64,000 nt of DNA from Aphidius gifuensis (lineage: Eukaryota > Arthropoda > Insecta > Hymenoptera > Braconidae). The stretch spans positions 11,291,446-11,355,445 of the forward strand of contig NC_057788.1 of assembly GCF_014905175.1 (NCBI RefSeq), written 5' to 3'. A program made the translations under genes and the position numbers. Below, one piece after another: positions 1 to 11,340 of the stretch. The notes under the pieces are model-generated. The model saw only the letters and a list, made by a program, of their open reading frames with translations. It was not told where the DNA came from and made no database searches. Numbering within the stretch: the stretch's first letter is position 1; the number at the start of each line of letters is the position of its first letter.

Positions 1-120
1 AAGAACCTTACTGGTGCTGGTATTATTCAATTTATAAAAAATAATCCAGATCTTGAAATTCTTAAAAAAGGAACTCAGCTTAGCCTTAGATGTAGCGAAA
101 TAAAAAATCTAGCTAAGTAA
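1..120 (+). pseudogene. 3' fragment of an F-box/LRR-type gene, altered C-terminus
   Basis: The frame is open from base 1 and stops at 118-120. Its first 63 bases are nearly the same as 6784-6846 in the complete F-box/LRR gene downstream. They encode one leucine-rich repeat (KNLTGAGIIQF, then NNPDLEIL). After LEIL the match ends abruptly, and the last 19 codons come from the tandem repeat that fills the next 180 bases. The piece is therefore either the end of a paralogous LRR gene whose C-terminus was replaced by repeat DNA, or a pseudogene. The rest lies outside the window on the left. Confident as an LRR paralogue; unsure whether it is functional. Confidence 0.6.
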
Positions 121-300
121 AATAATGTAGATATTGGTTGTGTGGCTACAATTACAGCTAAGTAAAAAATCTAGCTAAGTAAAATAATGTAGATATTGGT
201 TGTGTGGCTTCAATTACAGCTAAGTAAAAAATCTAGCTAAGTGAAAAATCTAGCTAAGTAAAATAATGTAGATATTGATTGTGTGGCTACAATTACAGCG
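101..300. repeat. Tandem repeat, unit about 58 bp
   Basis: Roughly three copies of a unit containing AATCTAGCTAAGTAAAATAA and GATATTGGTTGTGTGGCT. The first copy overlaps the end of the LRR frame and supplies its stop codon. Confidence 0.8.
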
Positions 301-379
301 GTAATCGGTTTTCAATAAAAAAAAGATCTGGTAACGTTTGTTGGGGCGTGTGGCCCGCGTTAGCGTTGAAAATTAAAAA

Positions 380-1475
380 TTTTCAATACTCCGGCTAGGG
401 CCGTGTTAAATTTCATCTCTTAAATGGTTTTTAAAAGTAACAATACAATAATAGTACATTTTTTTTTACTTTTCTGAAAATCGATTTTTTTTTTTTTTTT
501 TCGTTCAAGTTAAGGCAAGCTATAACTTCTGTTAGAATCAACGGAATAACTTCATATTAGGCTCAAAAAACGTGGTTTTTAAAACTCTATCGCCCCTTAA
601 AGAGTTTATCTTGATTTCAATAGTCAATTTTTTTTCTATTTTTGAAACAAAAAAGACAAAAATATTTCAAAAATTCTATTTTTTACTATTTTATGAAAAC
701 TATAATTTTTTTTGATAAAAGTTTCGACTAAAAGTTGTAGGATTTTACCACACATGCTTTTTAAGTCTTATACAAAGTATCTAGGCTGATTTTCTCGAAA
801 GTTAGAGCGTTTTTCAAAAATTACTCAAAAACTAGAAAAGCAATAACTTTTGATAAAATTGTAGTAAAGACTTCGTATTAGGCTCAAACAACGCGTCTTT
901 AGAAACTCCATCGTCCCTCATGAGAAAGAGCATTATCTGTTCAGTCACTTTTTTTTTTTTTTCTAAAAACTAAATTTGAAAAATGGTTTTTTTTTAATTT
1001 TTATGAAAAATGTGATCCATAGATCAAAATTTTTCCAGAGAGGCGATAGAATTTTCGAACCTAATATGAAGTCTCTAACACCATTTCATCACGAGTTATT
1101 GTTTGCCTAAAAAATTAAAACGGCACAAGCTATAACTCAAAATGGAGTAGTCGCAGAGGTTTCATATTAGGCTTAAAATAATCGTTTTTCAAAATTCTAT
1201 AACTTTTTCAAATGAATTTTATCGTACGAATAGTATTTTTCGTGCAAAAAAAAAAAGAAAAACACAATTTTTTTTTTTTCGTTTTTTGGGAAAAAAAAAA
1301 AAATAGCCGAATAGATATCGCTTTTCTTTGTTAAGGGCGATAGAATTTCTAGAGCCGCATCTTTTGAACCAAATCCGAAGTCTTTACGACAATTAGTTTA
1401 GAAGTTATGAACGTTTTTTTTTTTTCGGGGGATAAATCCAATACTGCGGCTGAGCCTTTCGGCTCCTAGCCTCCG
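380..1475. repeat. AT-rich repeat block with a recurring ATATTAGGCTCAAA motif
   Basis: No coding sequence is seen. The motif TTCATATTAGGCTCAAA and variants occur near 551, 866 and 1163 on the plus strand and near 1057 and 1366 on the minus strand, each beside an ACTCTATCGCCCC-like segment. A related copy lies near 46650. CTCCGGCTAGG near 392 and CCTAGCCTCCG near 1465 are inverted, suggesting the ends of one mobile element. Confidence 0.45.
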
Positions 1476-1817
1476 TAAAAATAAATAAATTGTATTAATA
1501 TATTGTTTTGAAATTATATTTAATTTTATATATGGTATGTATATATATATATAATTAAACTTACTTTATTTAAGTCGGATATTTTTTTATCTTTCACAAG
1601 TTGATTCTGAAAATTGATTATGTATATGTATAGTGTAAATGACAATTTTTCAATTCATTATATACTTGAAGAACATTAGTGATTATAAATAATTAAATTT
1701 CAAAAATTACCCAAGCAAAACTTTTTTTTTCTTTCGTTTATACATATAAATGACACGGTTATAACGTTAATTATTCTAATATTGTTTTTTTTTTTTTTTA
1801 CGAAGGCTAGGAGCCAA
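1459..1817. repeat. Inverted-repeat pair around CGGAGGCTAGGAGCC
   Basis: GGCTCCTAGCCTCCGTAAA at about 1461 is repeated in reverse orientation near 1797-1815 with one or two mismatches. The pair encloses about 320 bp of AT-rich sequence without coding potential, as expected of a MITE-like element. Confidence 0.45.
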
Positions 1818-2275
1818 ACAAGAAATAAATAAAAATCACCATCCTATGGTGGAGTAAAAGGATAAGGTAAAAAAAAGGGATGTACGGAAGGTTAGCAGGA
1901 TCAACCTAAATAATAATCTTTGATTTCTGATTTTATATAAAATGCCCCATATATATATATTATAATAATAAAAATAACAAAAGAGAAAATTTTTAAAAAA
2001 CAAATAAATTTCTTTAAAAAAATATGTCTCATTTTATTTGTGTCGATGCAATAGAAAAATTTTATCAGCTCATTAACAATAATTATTTTCATTATTTTTT
2101 TTATATCATAATTAAAAAGAACTGTATTTAAAATTTAATTATTTATAATTGCTAATGTTCTTTGGGTATATAATGAATTGAACAATTCTCATTTTCACTA
2201 TATATATAAATAATCCAGAATCAACTTGTGAAATAGAAAAATATCCCACTTAATTAATAAAGTAAGTTTAATAAT
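1555..2275. repeat. Large imperfect inverted repeat
   Basis: About 150 bp at 1555-1705 reappears in reverse complement at about 2120-2275; shared words include TTACTTTATT, ATTCATTATATAC and GAACATTAG. Parts of the same sequence recur near 3170-3400, so it belongs to a dispersed family. A terminus reading ATGCCCCATATATA at about 1943 matches the GGGGCAT ends of foldback elements elsewhere in the window. Confidence 0.5.
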
Positions 2276-2446
2276 ATAATATAATTCATGTACAAAATAA
2301 TAATAATAATAATAATAATAATTCATGTATAAAATTAAATATTAATATTAAAATAATATATTTAATACAGTTTATTTATTTTTTTTAATTAAAAGTATTT
2401 AATCATTTTATTATATTTTAAATTTTTTTTAAATAATTAATTTCAG

Positions 2447-2778
2447 ATGAAGAACATATTAATATTGGTATTAATGGTTGTTTTGGTTTGAGTACACTTT
2501 TTTGTGTAAATTCATTACCACAAAATTATTATAATGAAACTTCAAATGAACATGTCAAAAGAGACACGGCGCACAGCAACTACTTTATGGATGAATGTTC
2601 CGATACCTGGGGATGTGACGAAGGAAAATGTTGGGTAGAATGTGCTGGTCTTTTAAAAATGTGGTGCTGGTCAAGAGACACGAACCAAAAAAATTCCGAA
2701 AAACCTACTCCATGTGCAGTCAATGCTGCAGATTGCAGTCCATGTTGGAAATGTGCGGATAAATGTTTTTGGTTTTAA
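2447..2778 (+). CDS. Small cysteine-rich secreted peptide, signal and body in different frames
   Basis: An ATG at 2447, directly after a splice-acceptor-like TTTCAG, opens a typical signal peptide (MKNILILVLMVVLV) but meets TGA at 2489. The body continues in another frame to the TAA at 2776. That frame carries a possible pro-region ending in the dibasic site VKR, then ten cysteines, with GKCWVEC and a tail reading CSPCWKCADKC. The layout is that of a processed, disulphide-rich secreted insect peptide, family not recognised. A one-base deletion near 2487 would explain the break, so it is either a young pseudogene or a sequence error. Alternatively, an upstream exon could splice into the body frame, which is open back through the acceptor. 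AATAAA at about 2871 could serve as polyadenylation signal. Confidence 0.55.
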
Positions 2779-5040
2779 TAATTAATTATCACCGTTCAAA
2801 TAAATATCAATAGTAATTAATAATAAGTAAAAACTTTATATTATATAGAATCATAATATAAAATTAGAAAAATAAAGGTCTCTTTGTTGTTATCATTATT
2901 ACACTTTTAATATTATATTATATAACTTATATATATTATAAATATTTTGCGGAACAAGGGTATTAGTAAATGAGAATAATACAATCAGATAAAATGACTA
3001 TTCAATTATCAGGATATTTATAAAATTTAAATTGTTTATTAATGATGTTTCAATTGATGCTGGTAATCAGCAAGTAATCTTCCAAAAATGTTGTATTAAA
3101 ATTTTAAAAAATATTGTTAACTGTAAAAATAAACTTATTATTCGAAACATAATTGTTCTTGATTATTTAATCGAAGAACATTAGCAATCATGAATAATTA
3201 AATTTTAATAAATACGAATAAACATAAAGTGCATTGTATAATTATGATAAAAAAAAATAATGAAAATAATTGTAAATTTTTAAATTTTAATTGGTCATAA
3301 TCGCTAATGTTCTTCGAGCATATAATGAACTGAAAAATTATTGACAAAAATAATTATTATTAATTAGCTGATAAAAATTTTCTATTGCATCGATATAGTG
3401 TAATACTTAAAATTTACAAGATAAAATATTTTTTTTTGTTGATTTATCTCGATTTTCGCAATGTAAAACGATATTTTAAATTTAAGTTAATTAATATTTA
3501 TCAGCATTTTGTTAAATTGTAAATTAATAAATTCTTTTCTTTTCGTTTTTGCTGAAACATACAATATTTTAAGTCTGTTGAACCTGTAATGTCCTGCGGT
3601 AAGCGCCGAACTTTTTTATTTTAGATAAATGGTATAGCACTACGTGTATTTCGGTGGGGGCTTATTTTTTGTAACCAGTGGACCGTACATCAACGCAGAA
3701 GACCAATTTTCGTCGTAGAAAGAGACAGAGAATGAGACAGATGGACAGATAAAACGAGACGATATATACTTTCTACAAGACCGACTTTTCAATAACTATT
3801 TTACCTACATTTCATTTATCGGCATTTTTTGAACTTATAAAAATTCATTGAATTTTCTATGCTTCTAAAGTTCTAATAATTTATTAAAACAAACAAAAAA
3901 CTATGAAAAAAATGGTAACTAAAGAAAGAATGTTGTTTACATGTTAATTAATAGAAATTTAATTTTGCCAAGGAAATTAACATGCAGGCAACATCCTTTC
4001 CTTAGCTAATATTTTTCTCATAGCTTTTTATTTATTTGAATTAACAAAAAGCTATTGGAAAAACAGTAGCTAAGGAAAGGAAGTTGTCACATGTTAATTT
4101 ATACGAAATTAATTTTGCCAAAGAAATTAACATGCAGGCAACATACTATCGTACTAGTTTGTTTTGACGTTGACTGTACAAGATTTAATGTGCGCATGCG
4201 TGAGTGAGAGGGAATGCCAACCAATGTATTGCTAGTGCTTTCTTTTGTGTATTTATAGGTGCTTTCTTTTGGGTGTTTATTTTTTTTCCTGTTTATTTTC
4301 ACGCATGCGCAATCGAATGCGCAGTCAGCAAAAAGTCAGTTTGCAACAGCGTAGGACATGAGGGGCTGGATCAGCCATGTTTCAATTCTTATTTTTTAAG
4401 AATTATTTGTTTGACGCCACTGTTCTTTCATCAAGTTTGCATGACAGGCGCATGTGCATGATCATGCGCATTAAAGTGAAAAAAAATAAATACACAAAAG
4501 AAAGCACCTTATTTCTTTTCCTATTTATTTTCGCGCATGCGCAGTTGAATGAGCAGTCGCCAAAAAGTCAGATTGTAAAAATTTTTTTTATATAGATTTT
4601 ATATACAAAAGCTTCACAAGCGCCACCAGTAGAAGAAAAAAGCTCTAAATTGTAATGCCCTGTGAATACGGGTGCAGTGGGTCAAACGTACAAAATACGT
4701 TACCAAGTTAATAACATTGTGTGTAGAAAAAAAAAAAAATTTATTGCATTAACTACTAAATTAATTACCACCTGATCAAAGGATCAATTAAGGTAAATAA
4801 AAATTTATAATTTTAACAATGGCATTTATAAAACAATCGCGTGTATTAAGTATATTTTAACATGTTGCATCGTATATTCAACATTACTTAGCTTTAAATA
4901 TCATTTTATTGATGTTGATTTTACTGGTGAATTATCAACTTTTAATTGATCTATATTTTGTAATATATTTCTGTTGTATTTTATTCTGGTTGTATAAAAT
5001 ACATTTAAATTTATCATCATTTTTTTAATGTATATATTTT
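2779..5040. other. Intergenic region with inverted repeats
   Basis: No convincing gene. It holds an inverted repeat at about 3170-3345 (AAGAACATTAGC and its complement), another at about 3895-4150 built on AACATGCAGGCAACAT and AGCTAAGGAAAGGA, and a repeat block at about 4193-4570. The 3' end of this stretch should contain the non-coding first exon of the F-box/LRR gene. Confidence 0.5.
4193..4570. repeat. MITE-like block with GCGCATGCGC palindromes
   Basis: CGCATGCGC cores lie near 4193, 4302 and 4535. GCAAAAAGTCAG-type segments are directly repeated near 4327 and 4560, and GGTGCTTTCTTTTGTG near 4258 is inverted near 4490. Short open frames here are by-products of the repeats. Confidence 0.45.
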
Positions 5041-5055
5041 CAGAGTTTACTAAAA

Positions 5056-7032
5056 ATGTGTGCAAAAAGAATATGTGTTAGGGAAAACCAACAAATCTCT
5101 GATGATAGTGACAAGGATCAAAGAAAAGTATTCATCAACTTACTGGATTACGACTCATTAGCAAACATCATCATGTTGTTGCCAGTACCAGAAAGAATAG
5201 ACATGGAAAAAGGTGAATATGATTATCAAAATAAAATTTCTTTGTTGTTAATAAAATATTAATGTTTCTATTATTAATTTTTAAATTTGATGCATTTTAT
5301 TCCAGTTTGTACCAAATGGAAAGAGGCATGTCAACTAGCTTGGTATGACATTAAAAAATATAAATGTGAATCATCAATTGGACGTTCTTATGATAACTGT
5401 TTGTTGACACAATCATTCCTCGAGAAAATTTTATCAAGATGTGGGAATTATTTAAAAGAATTGTCTCTCTCATATATTTGCAATTCAAGTATCATGCCAT
5501 TTCTTGGTGATCACTGTAAAAATTTAACAAGTCTTGAATGTACATTTGACGTTGATTCATTAACGGATAATGCTGATCAATTTGTTCAAGCATTTACACA
5601 GTTAAATAAATTAAAATGCATTAAAATAAAACTGGAACATAAAATCCTAGATGGAGCAGTTAATCTGCTTGGAATAATTAATAGTTTTCCAAAAGAAATT
5701 AATGAAATTCATTTATTCTCTAAACCTCGGTGGAATCGAAGCGAAACAGTTTTTATGGTAAGTTGTCATTGAATACCAACTAGTTGTTCATGACATGATA
5801 ATTAGTGACAAGCAATACTATCAATTGTATGAATACAAATTATCTGAATAATTTTTTATTATTTTCAGAGTTTTAAAAAATTTAAAAATCTTCAAAAATT
5901 GACATTACGTGGCCTCTGTTTAGACAACATAATTCTCCAAGAAATAGCAGAAAAAACTACACTTATTTATCTCAACCTCCAACCATATGATATACACCAC
6001 GGGTTTCTCCCATTCAATAAACTCGTTAATTTGGAATTCATCGACCTAATGATGGACATAACTGGAAATGTACATGTCGATACGTTTGGCTTCTCCACAA
6101 AAGTACTCAATACTATTTTTTGTACATGCAAACATCTAAAACATTTTGACATTTCATATTGTTCCTATGATTTAGCTAAAGTTCCTCTAAAAAAATGGAA
6201 AAACTTTCAAAACTTGGAATATCTTGCTTTTTTTTGTGATGTAACGCCATCCTTAGCAAACGCAATTGCTAAATACTGCAAGAATTTGAAATATTTGAAG
6301 ATACATGATAATATTATGAATAATGTTGCTTTAAAAAAATTAGCAGAGTTGGAAAATCTTGAATGTTTAATATTGCTTGGTACGGCTCAGCGCCATGAGG
6401 AATCAATAATTGCAATTTTAAACAATTGTAAAAAACTTAAACGGTTAGATATTCCTGGTTGCACTATAGTACCATCTATTGATGGTGAGGTAATTTCTTC
6501 TCCATCTATTCTTGATAAGTTATCAAAATTACAATATCTTGAACATCTAAACGTTTGTTATGCAAAAAATTTTGAAGATAGTACAATTATTGCTATTGCT
6601 AATAATTGTAAAAATCTAAAAAATTTAGAAATCCGAGGTTGCACGCGTCTTACTGAGGCAGCTCTCGTCGGCTTAACAAACTTAAAAAATTTACAAAAAC
6701 TAGATGTAAGTCGTCTTGATATAATTACCGACAGCTTCCTTAGCAAATTGAAAGTATTAAAAGAATTGAATTGTGAAGGTTGCAAGAACCTTACTGATGC
6801 TGGTATTGTTCAATTCATAAAAAATAATCCAGATCTTGAAATTCTTAATATCTGCTCTATTGACAATATAACGATTGACATGATTAATGCTGCTGATCAG
6901 GCAACTGAAAATCGTACAAATGGTATCATTTTACACATAGAAATATCTGATCTGCGTATGAGAGAAGCAAGGTCAAAAATTAAATCTCAATGGTTACTTT
7001 TTAATAAACTTCATTTCCAGGCGTATAGATAA
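5056..7032 (+). CDS. F-box/leucine-rich-repeat protein
   Basis: Three coding exons give about 590 residues: 5056-5212, 5306-5757 and 5869-7032. The junctions G|GTGAAT, ATG|GTAAGT and TTTCAG|AG keep the frame. The ATG follows a TTTTCAG acceptor by 12 bases, so a 5' UTR intron is likely. Residues about 25-75 form an F-box-like motif (LLDYDSLANIIMLLPVPERI, then VCTKWKEACQLAW), which would bind SKP1 in an SCF ubiquitin ligase. The rest is a ladder of LRRs of the cysteine-containing type (for example NCKNLKNLEIRGCTRLTE) that would select substrates. F-box/LRR genes are expanded in some parasitoid wasps, and some LRR proteins occur in venom. No signal peptide is visible, so a cytosolic role is likelier. 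The substrate cannot be read from the sequence. Confidence 0.8.
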
Positions 7033-7242
7033 TATTACAATTGATATAAATTGTAATATCTATTATAATAATATTGTAATATATATGGTTATTGCTGCTG
7101 ATCAGGCAACTAAAAATTGTACAAATGGTATATCATTTTACACTTAGAAACATCTTATCGTACATATGACGTTGCAGGTGTGAATGTGCCTGTTATCGTT
7201 GATACTAACAAATTTGTAAGTAAGGTAAATTCTTCAACATGA
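7024..7242 (+). pseudogene. Decayed duplicate of the 3' end of the F-box/LRR gene
   Basis: From 7024, words such as GATAATATTACAATTGATAT and GCTGCTGATCAGGCAACT repeat the segment at 6862-6945 of the upstream gene. A two-base insertion near 7130 shifts the frame. Beyond it an open frame continues as ILHLETSYRTYDVAG and on to a TGA at about 7240. This tail is longer than and unlike the present C-terminus of the gene, so it may preserve an older ending. Confidence 0.6.
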
Positions 7243-7529
7243 CAATCACATTTTATTGACAACATATTATTTCAATAAATAACGTATATATACTATCGAC
7301 AATAAATAATTGATTAATTATTCACCTAAACAAATATTCATCCAGCCAAAAATATTTCTAAAGATTTGTCAAAAATAGAAAGCAAATATATTTCAAAATA
7401 ATAAATACTTTTAATCATTAAAACAATTAATCATGAACTATCTTAATTTAAAATGAAAAAATAAATATAAGAAAATTGAATTGAATTTATTTAAACACCC
7501 AGGATCAAAACACGTCAGTCATCAAACTG

Positions 7530-7560
<31 letters not shown>

Positions 7561-7990
7561 TTTGATTTCGATAGCAATGTATCTAGGTATATATTAAATT
7601 ATTAAAAATAATAAAAATTTAGAAATCATTGCCCTGCAATTGTATTACTATATTCCAAAATTTTTGTATTTTTTTTTGTCTTTCGAATTAAGCTCACATA
7701 CACTTGAAAAATGAAGCATGTTGTTAGTTATAACGAACTGTTTTATAAAGCTGTATTTTTTTGCTATAATTGGGCCTTGTTTATATCGATTCTCTCAGAC
7801 TATATCCTCCTCATTCTCTCTTGTATATATATAGTTAGTTACATTGAAAATATTTGTATTATTTTTCAACTAATTTATTTAAACTCTCAATTAATATTAC
7901 ATTTTTTGACATTCATAATTTATTATTAAAAACAACCTTGATAATTAAAAAAAAAAGAAAAAAATAATGAAAAAAATAATGCGGAGTTTT
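7243..7990. other. Intergenic spacer with poly(A) tract
   Basis: AT-rich sequence between two convergent genes. A run of about 26 A at 7530-7555 is the only marked feature. I see no reliable coding exon, and no alternative serpin terminal exon. Confidence 0.5.
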
Positions 7991-9819
7991 TCATTTTGGA
8001 GTTGGGTCGTTGACATATCCTGTAAAAAGAATAACACGTTCCGTTGCCAAAAGAAAAAGAAACGGACGATTTACATGTATGTCAAGAGGACCGCCATTCG
8101 CTGACAAGACCACAGCACCCATATCTGTAAAAAATTTATCAAACTTATTAAATTAATCGTAACAAAAAAAAAAAAATAATAATAATAATATCACTGATGT
8201 AAAATTACATGTTGCAGCAGCAGCTTTAGTGCCATCCTCATTTACTTCGATGAATGCTTGTTGTATAACTTTACTGATAGAAATTTTATTTCGCTTAGTG
8301 ATTCCACGGAAATTGGCTTTGGATGTAAATGCATCTTTGATTCCCATCTTTACGAAAAATAATTTATTTATAATAAAAGAATAAAGTAAATTTGACATTA
8401 AAAAAAAATTTAAATTGAAAAATAAGTGAGTGAAAAGAAAAAATATATATATACATACTTTTTGCAAGTGCTCATTGAGTGATAATTTTGTTTTAATCAT
8501 AAATTTTGGTAAATGTAAATGAATCTCTGATGTATCAGTTGGATATAAAGACTCAAGTGTAACATTATTCAATTTTTTTTTAATATCGGACAATGATTGT
8601 TCCCAATTGGGTAAAATGATAATCATGCTCATTGGATCACAGCCATCTTTTGCCTAAATATATTTAACAATTAGGATAAAATTTTAGTATTGAATTTAGA
8701 ATTATTATTTTTGATGATATAATTTTAATTTTACCTGATAAGGAAGCCGAACAATTTCGGCACCAAGTCCTTCATGGCTTTTATAAAATATTTCAGAAAT
8801 TACTTGCATAGTTGGAACGTTCTTTTGAGTATTTTTATCAACATGGAAACTTTCGTCGAATGTGTTATTTTTATTGAAACTATGTTCCCACATTCCTTTG
8901 AAATATATTGCATTGATGAGAAAGAGATAAATATTTTCATCAATGTCATCTGCAAAAAATAAACAATATATCACATGATAATTATAATTTCTAGTTAAAA
9001 TATTTCTTTCAATTTTCTTTCTTCAAATTTTTACGTAATTGAAACTTTCAAAGAATCTACAGAAAAAATTGTGGAACTTCCAGAGAAAATTGCTCACCAC
9101 AAATCATATTTAAAAAAAAAAAAACATATATAAAAACCATAAACTCACCAACTTGAAGAAAATCTTTGATGTTATTATTTGTTTGTTTTTCAACCCATTG
9201 ATTCACCTTTTTTGCTGAATAACTAGAATTTTTAAAACTCAAAAATTCCAATATTTCATTTTTATTTGTTTTATTTAAAATGTCAACAGTATTATCAATG
9301 AATTGTTTACGTATTGTATAGCGATCATTTATGTATATTTTATTTGCCATGCTTAAAATGTTTTTATCCCACTTCTATAAATATATATAAAAGAAAATTT
9401 GTTATCTATTGTATTTTTTTATTTTATTTTCAAATAATAATTCTTACCGATGTAAAATCAAGGCTGCCATGTTCGAAGGTATCTGCTGGTTTAATATGTA
9501 AAACTTTTTCAAATTGATGTTTTGTTCCACCTCGTGATCCAGTTGAAAGAATCATTAACAATTGAGAAACACTAAATGGTGAAGAAATAAAATTACCAGT
9601 TTGGGTTTCCAGTAAAATCTAAAAAATTCCACAATGTATTTAATATCATGGTGGTTATAAAAATTGGATTTAATTAATATGCAATTTATTTTTAATAACT
9701 ATAAGATAAACTTACTTTGAGAAAATCAAGAGACATTGCATTTGCTGATTCTTCAAACTTCTTCAATTTTGCAGCGTCGATTAAGCCATTGAAAAGACCA
9801 AAACATAATACTATAATAA
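7991..9819 (-). CDS. Serpin (serine protease inhibitor), 5' coding exon missing
   Basis: Seven exons read on the minus strand: 9716-9819, 9448-9618, 9149-9374, 8735-8949, 8459-8653, 8209-8347 and 7991-8124. Junction phases all agree, giving at least 393 residues, close to the usual serpin length. The first exon seen carries a hydrophobic signal-like stretch (VIIVLCFGLFNGLIDA). No in-frame ATG is present, so the start codon lies in an upstream exon not found. Diagnostic motifs: FISSPFSVSQLLMIL, FLINAIYFKGMWEHSF, the hinge EVNEDGTKAAAAT and the C-terminal VNRPFLFLL...ILFTGYV. An intact hinge means it can probably inhibit. By spacing from the hinge, P1 is probably Leu before Ser (AVVL|SA), suggesting a chymotrypsin- or elastase-like target. 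The last intron splits the reactive loop at P7. Confidence 0.87.
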
Positions 9820-9903
9820 CTAATAAAAACACAAAAAGAAAAATTATAAATATTCAACTGGCATCTAAAATTTATTTATTTACTATATATATATATATAT
9901 ATA

Positions 9904-10687
9904 TGGGGCATTCCATGTCAACTCACAGGGTTTTTTCCCTCACCCTCTCAGATTCGAAAACAAATATTTTTTTTGAGTTAGTCATCGACTCAGATGTACC
10001 TCTGATTTTTTTTTTATTTTTACCATCATTAACTGCCGAGCCAGAATCAAAAAACGCCTCCTTCACAAGAGTAAACTACGATTTCGCCATTTTTTAAAAT
10101 TCTGATTTTTTAACTGCAGATAGTAGAGCACAAGATTAGCTCAATTTCCAAATTTCATCATGGGATAACGATGGGTTCCCTATAAAAAATTTTTTTTTCC
10201 ATGTGAAAATTACTAAAATCAAGCAAGATCATTTCCCAAAAAACAGGTTTTTTTTTTGTTTCTTATAGGAAATTCTCTCACGATTACGGGAACAATACGA
10301 AAAAAATTCCCACGCATGCGCAAAGTGGTTAAATAGCTGTACGATAAATAACCGATAAATCGCCGTTTTTTCGATAATTCAACTTGATTTTTAACCACTT
10401 TGCGCATGCGTGGTAAACCTTGTCGTATTCCTGAAAACAAAACCTGTTTTGGGGATATAATCTTTGCCTGATTTATTGTACACCATGGAAAAATTTTATA
10501 ATAACCCATCGTTATCTATGAAAGTTTGAAATAACTGTATTCTTTCTATTCACAGTAAAAATCAGGGTAACAAATAAAAAATCTACTTAATGAGAAAACG
10601 ATCCTTCGTCGATTTGTAATGAGGAAAATAAAAATCGATGACTAACACTCTGGAGGGGTGAGTTTTCCAGTGAGTTGTAGGAATACT
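9904..10687. mobile_element. Foldback element with GGGGCATTCC terminus, in a TA microsatellite
   Basis: Nearly the whole 0.78 kb is an imperfect inverted repeat. GGGGCATTCCATGTCAACTC at the left is answered by GAGTTGTAGGAATAC at the right, GAGTTAGTCATCGA by TCGATGACTAACACTC, and GATAACGATGGGTT by AACCCATCGTTATC. At the centre CACGCATGCGCAAAGTGG near 10310 pairs with its complement near 10390. It sits in an ATATAT run directly upstream of the known serpin exons. Not coding. Confidence 0.7.
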
Positions 10688-11340
10688 ATATATACTCACA
10701 TATTTTCATTTTCAGATCAGAGTAGATAACTAATTAATTATCTTTATTATGTTAAATTTGGAATAAAAAATATTGTTCAAAGAAACTAAATATAAAAGTT
10801 GATAATCAAAACTAAAATAATCTATTACAGACGTTCGTTGATCAACTTCATGTGTCGCGATGTGATTAAGGTGTGTTCTTCCATAGTGGGTCTTTTGACG
10901 GATTTCCACTTCCACAATTTCCTCCACCTTCTTTTTTTACCCTCTCCACTATGTAAACTGCTTAATGCGTAAAATTTTAGTTTCTGCGCTGATAGGTTTG
11001 AGCATAATGATTGGTTCACGTTCTCTTACACACACATACATACAACTTATTTAAAATTATGAGCATATTATTATTAAATTAAAACTTATTATTATTAATA
11101 GCTATTATATATTGTTAATTTTACAATGTTTTTTATCTATAAATAATATTTTTTCAAAAAACAACAAATAAGAAATACGTGATTTACTTATAAACCAAAT
11201 GATTAAAACCTATAAATCAAGGATTTATTTATTTATAAATGATTGAGAAGAGAAAAAAATTAATTAAAAAAAAAAAAAAAATTCATTTTGATGTTTTAAT
11301 ATTGGTTTGAATATTACCATATTTGGTAAAAAAATATTGT

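Noticed and set aside
10219..10509. 96-codon minus-strand frame
   Set aside because: It runs through the centre of the foldback element at 9904-10687, with no recognisable protein features.
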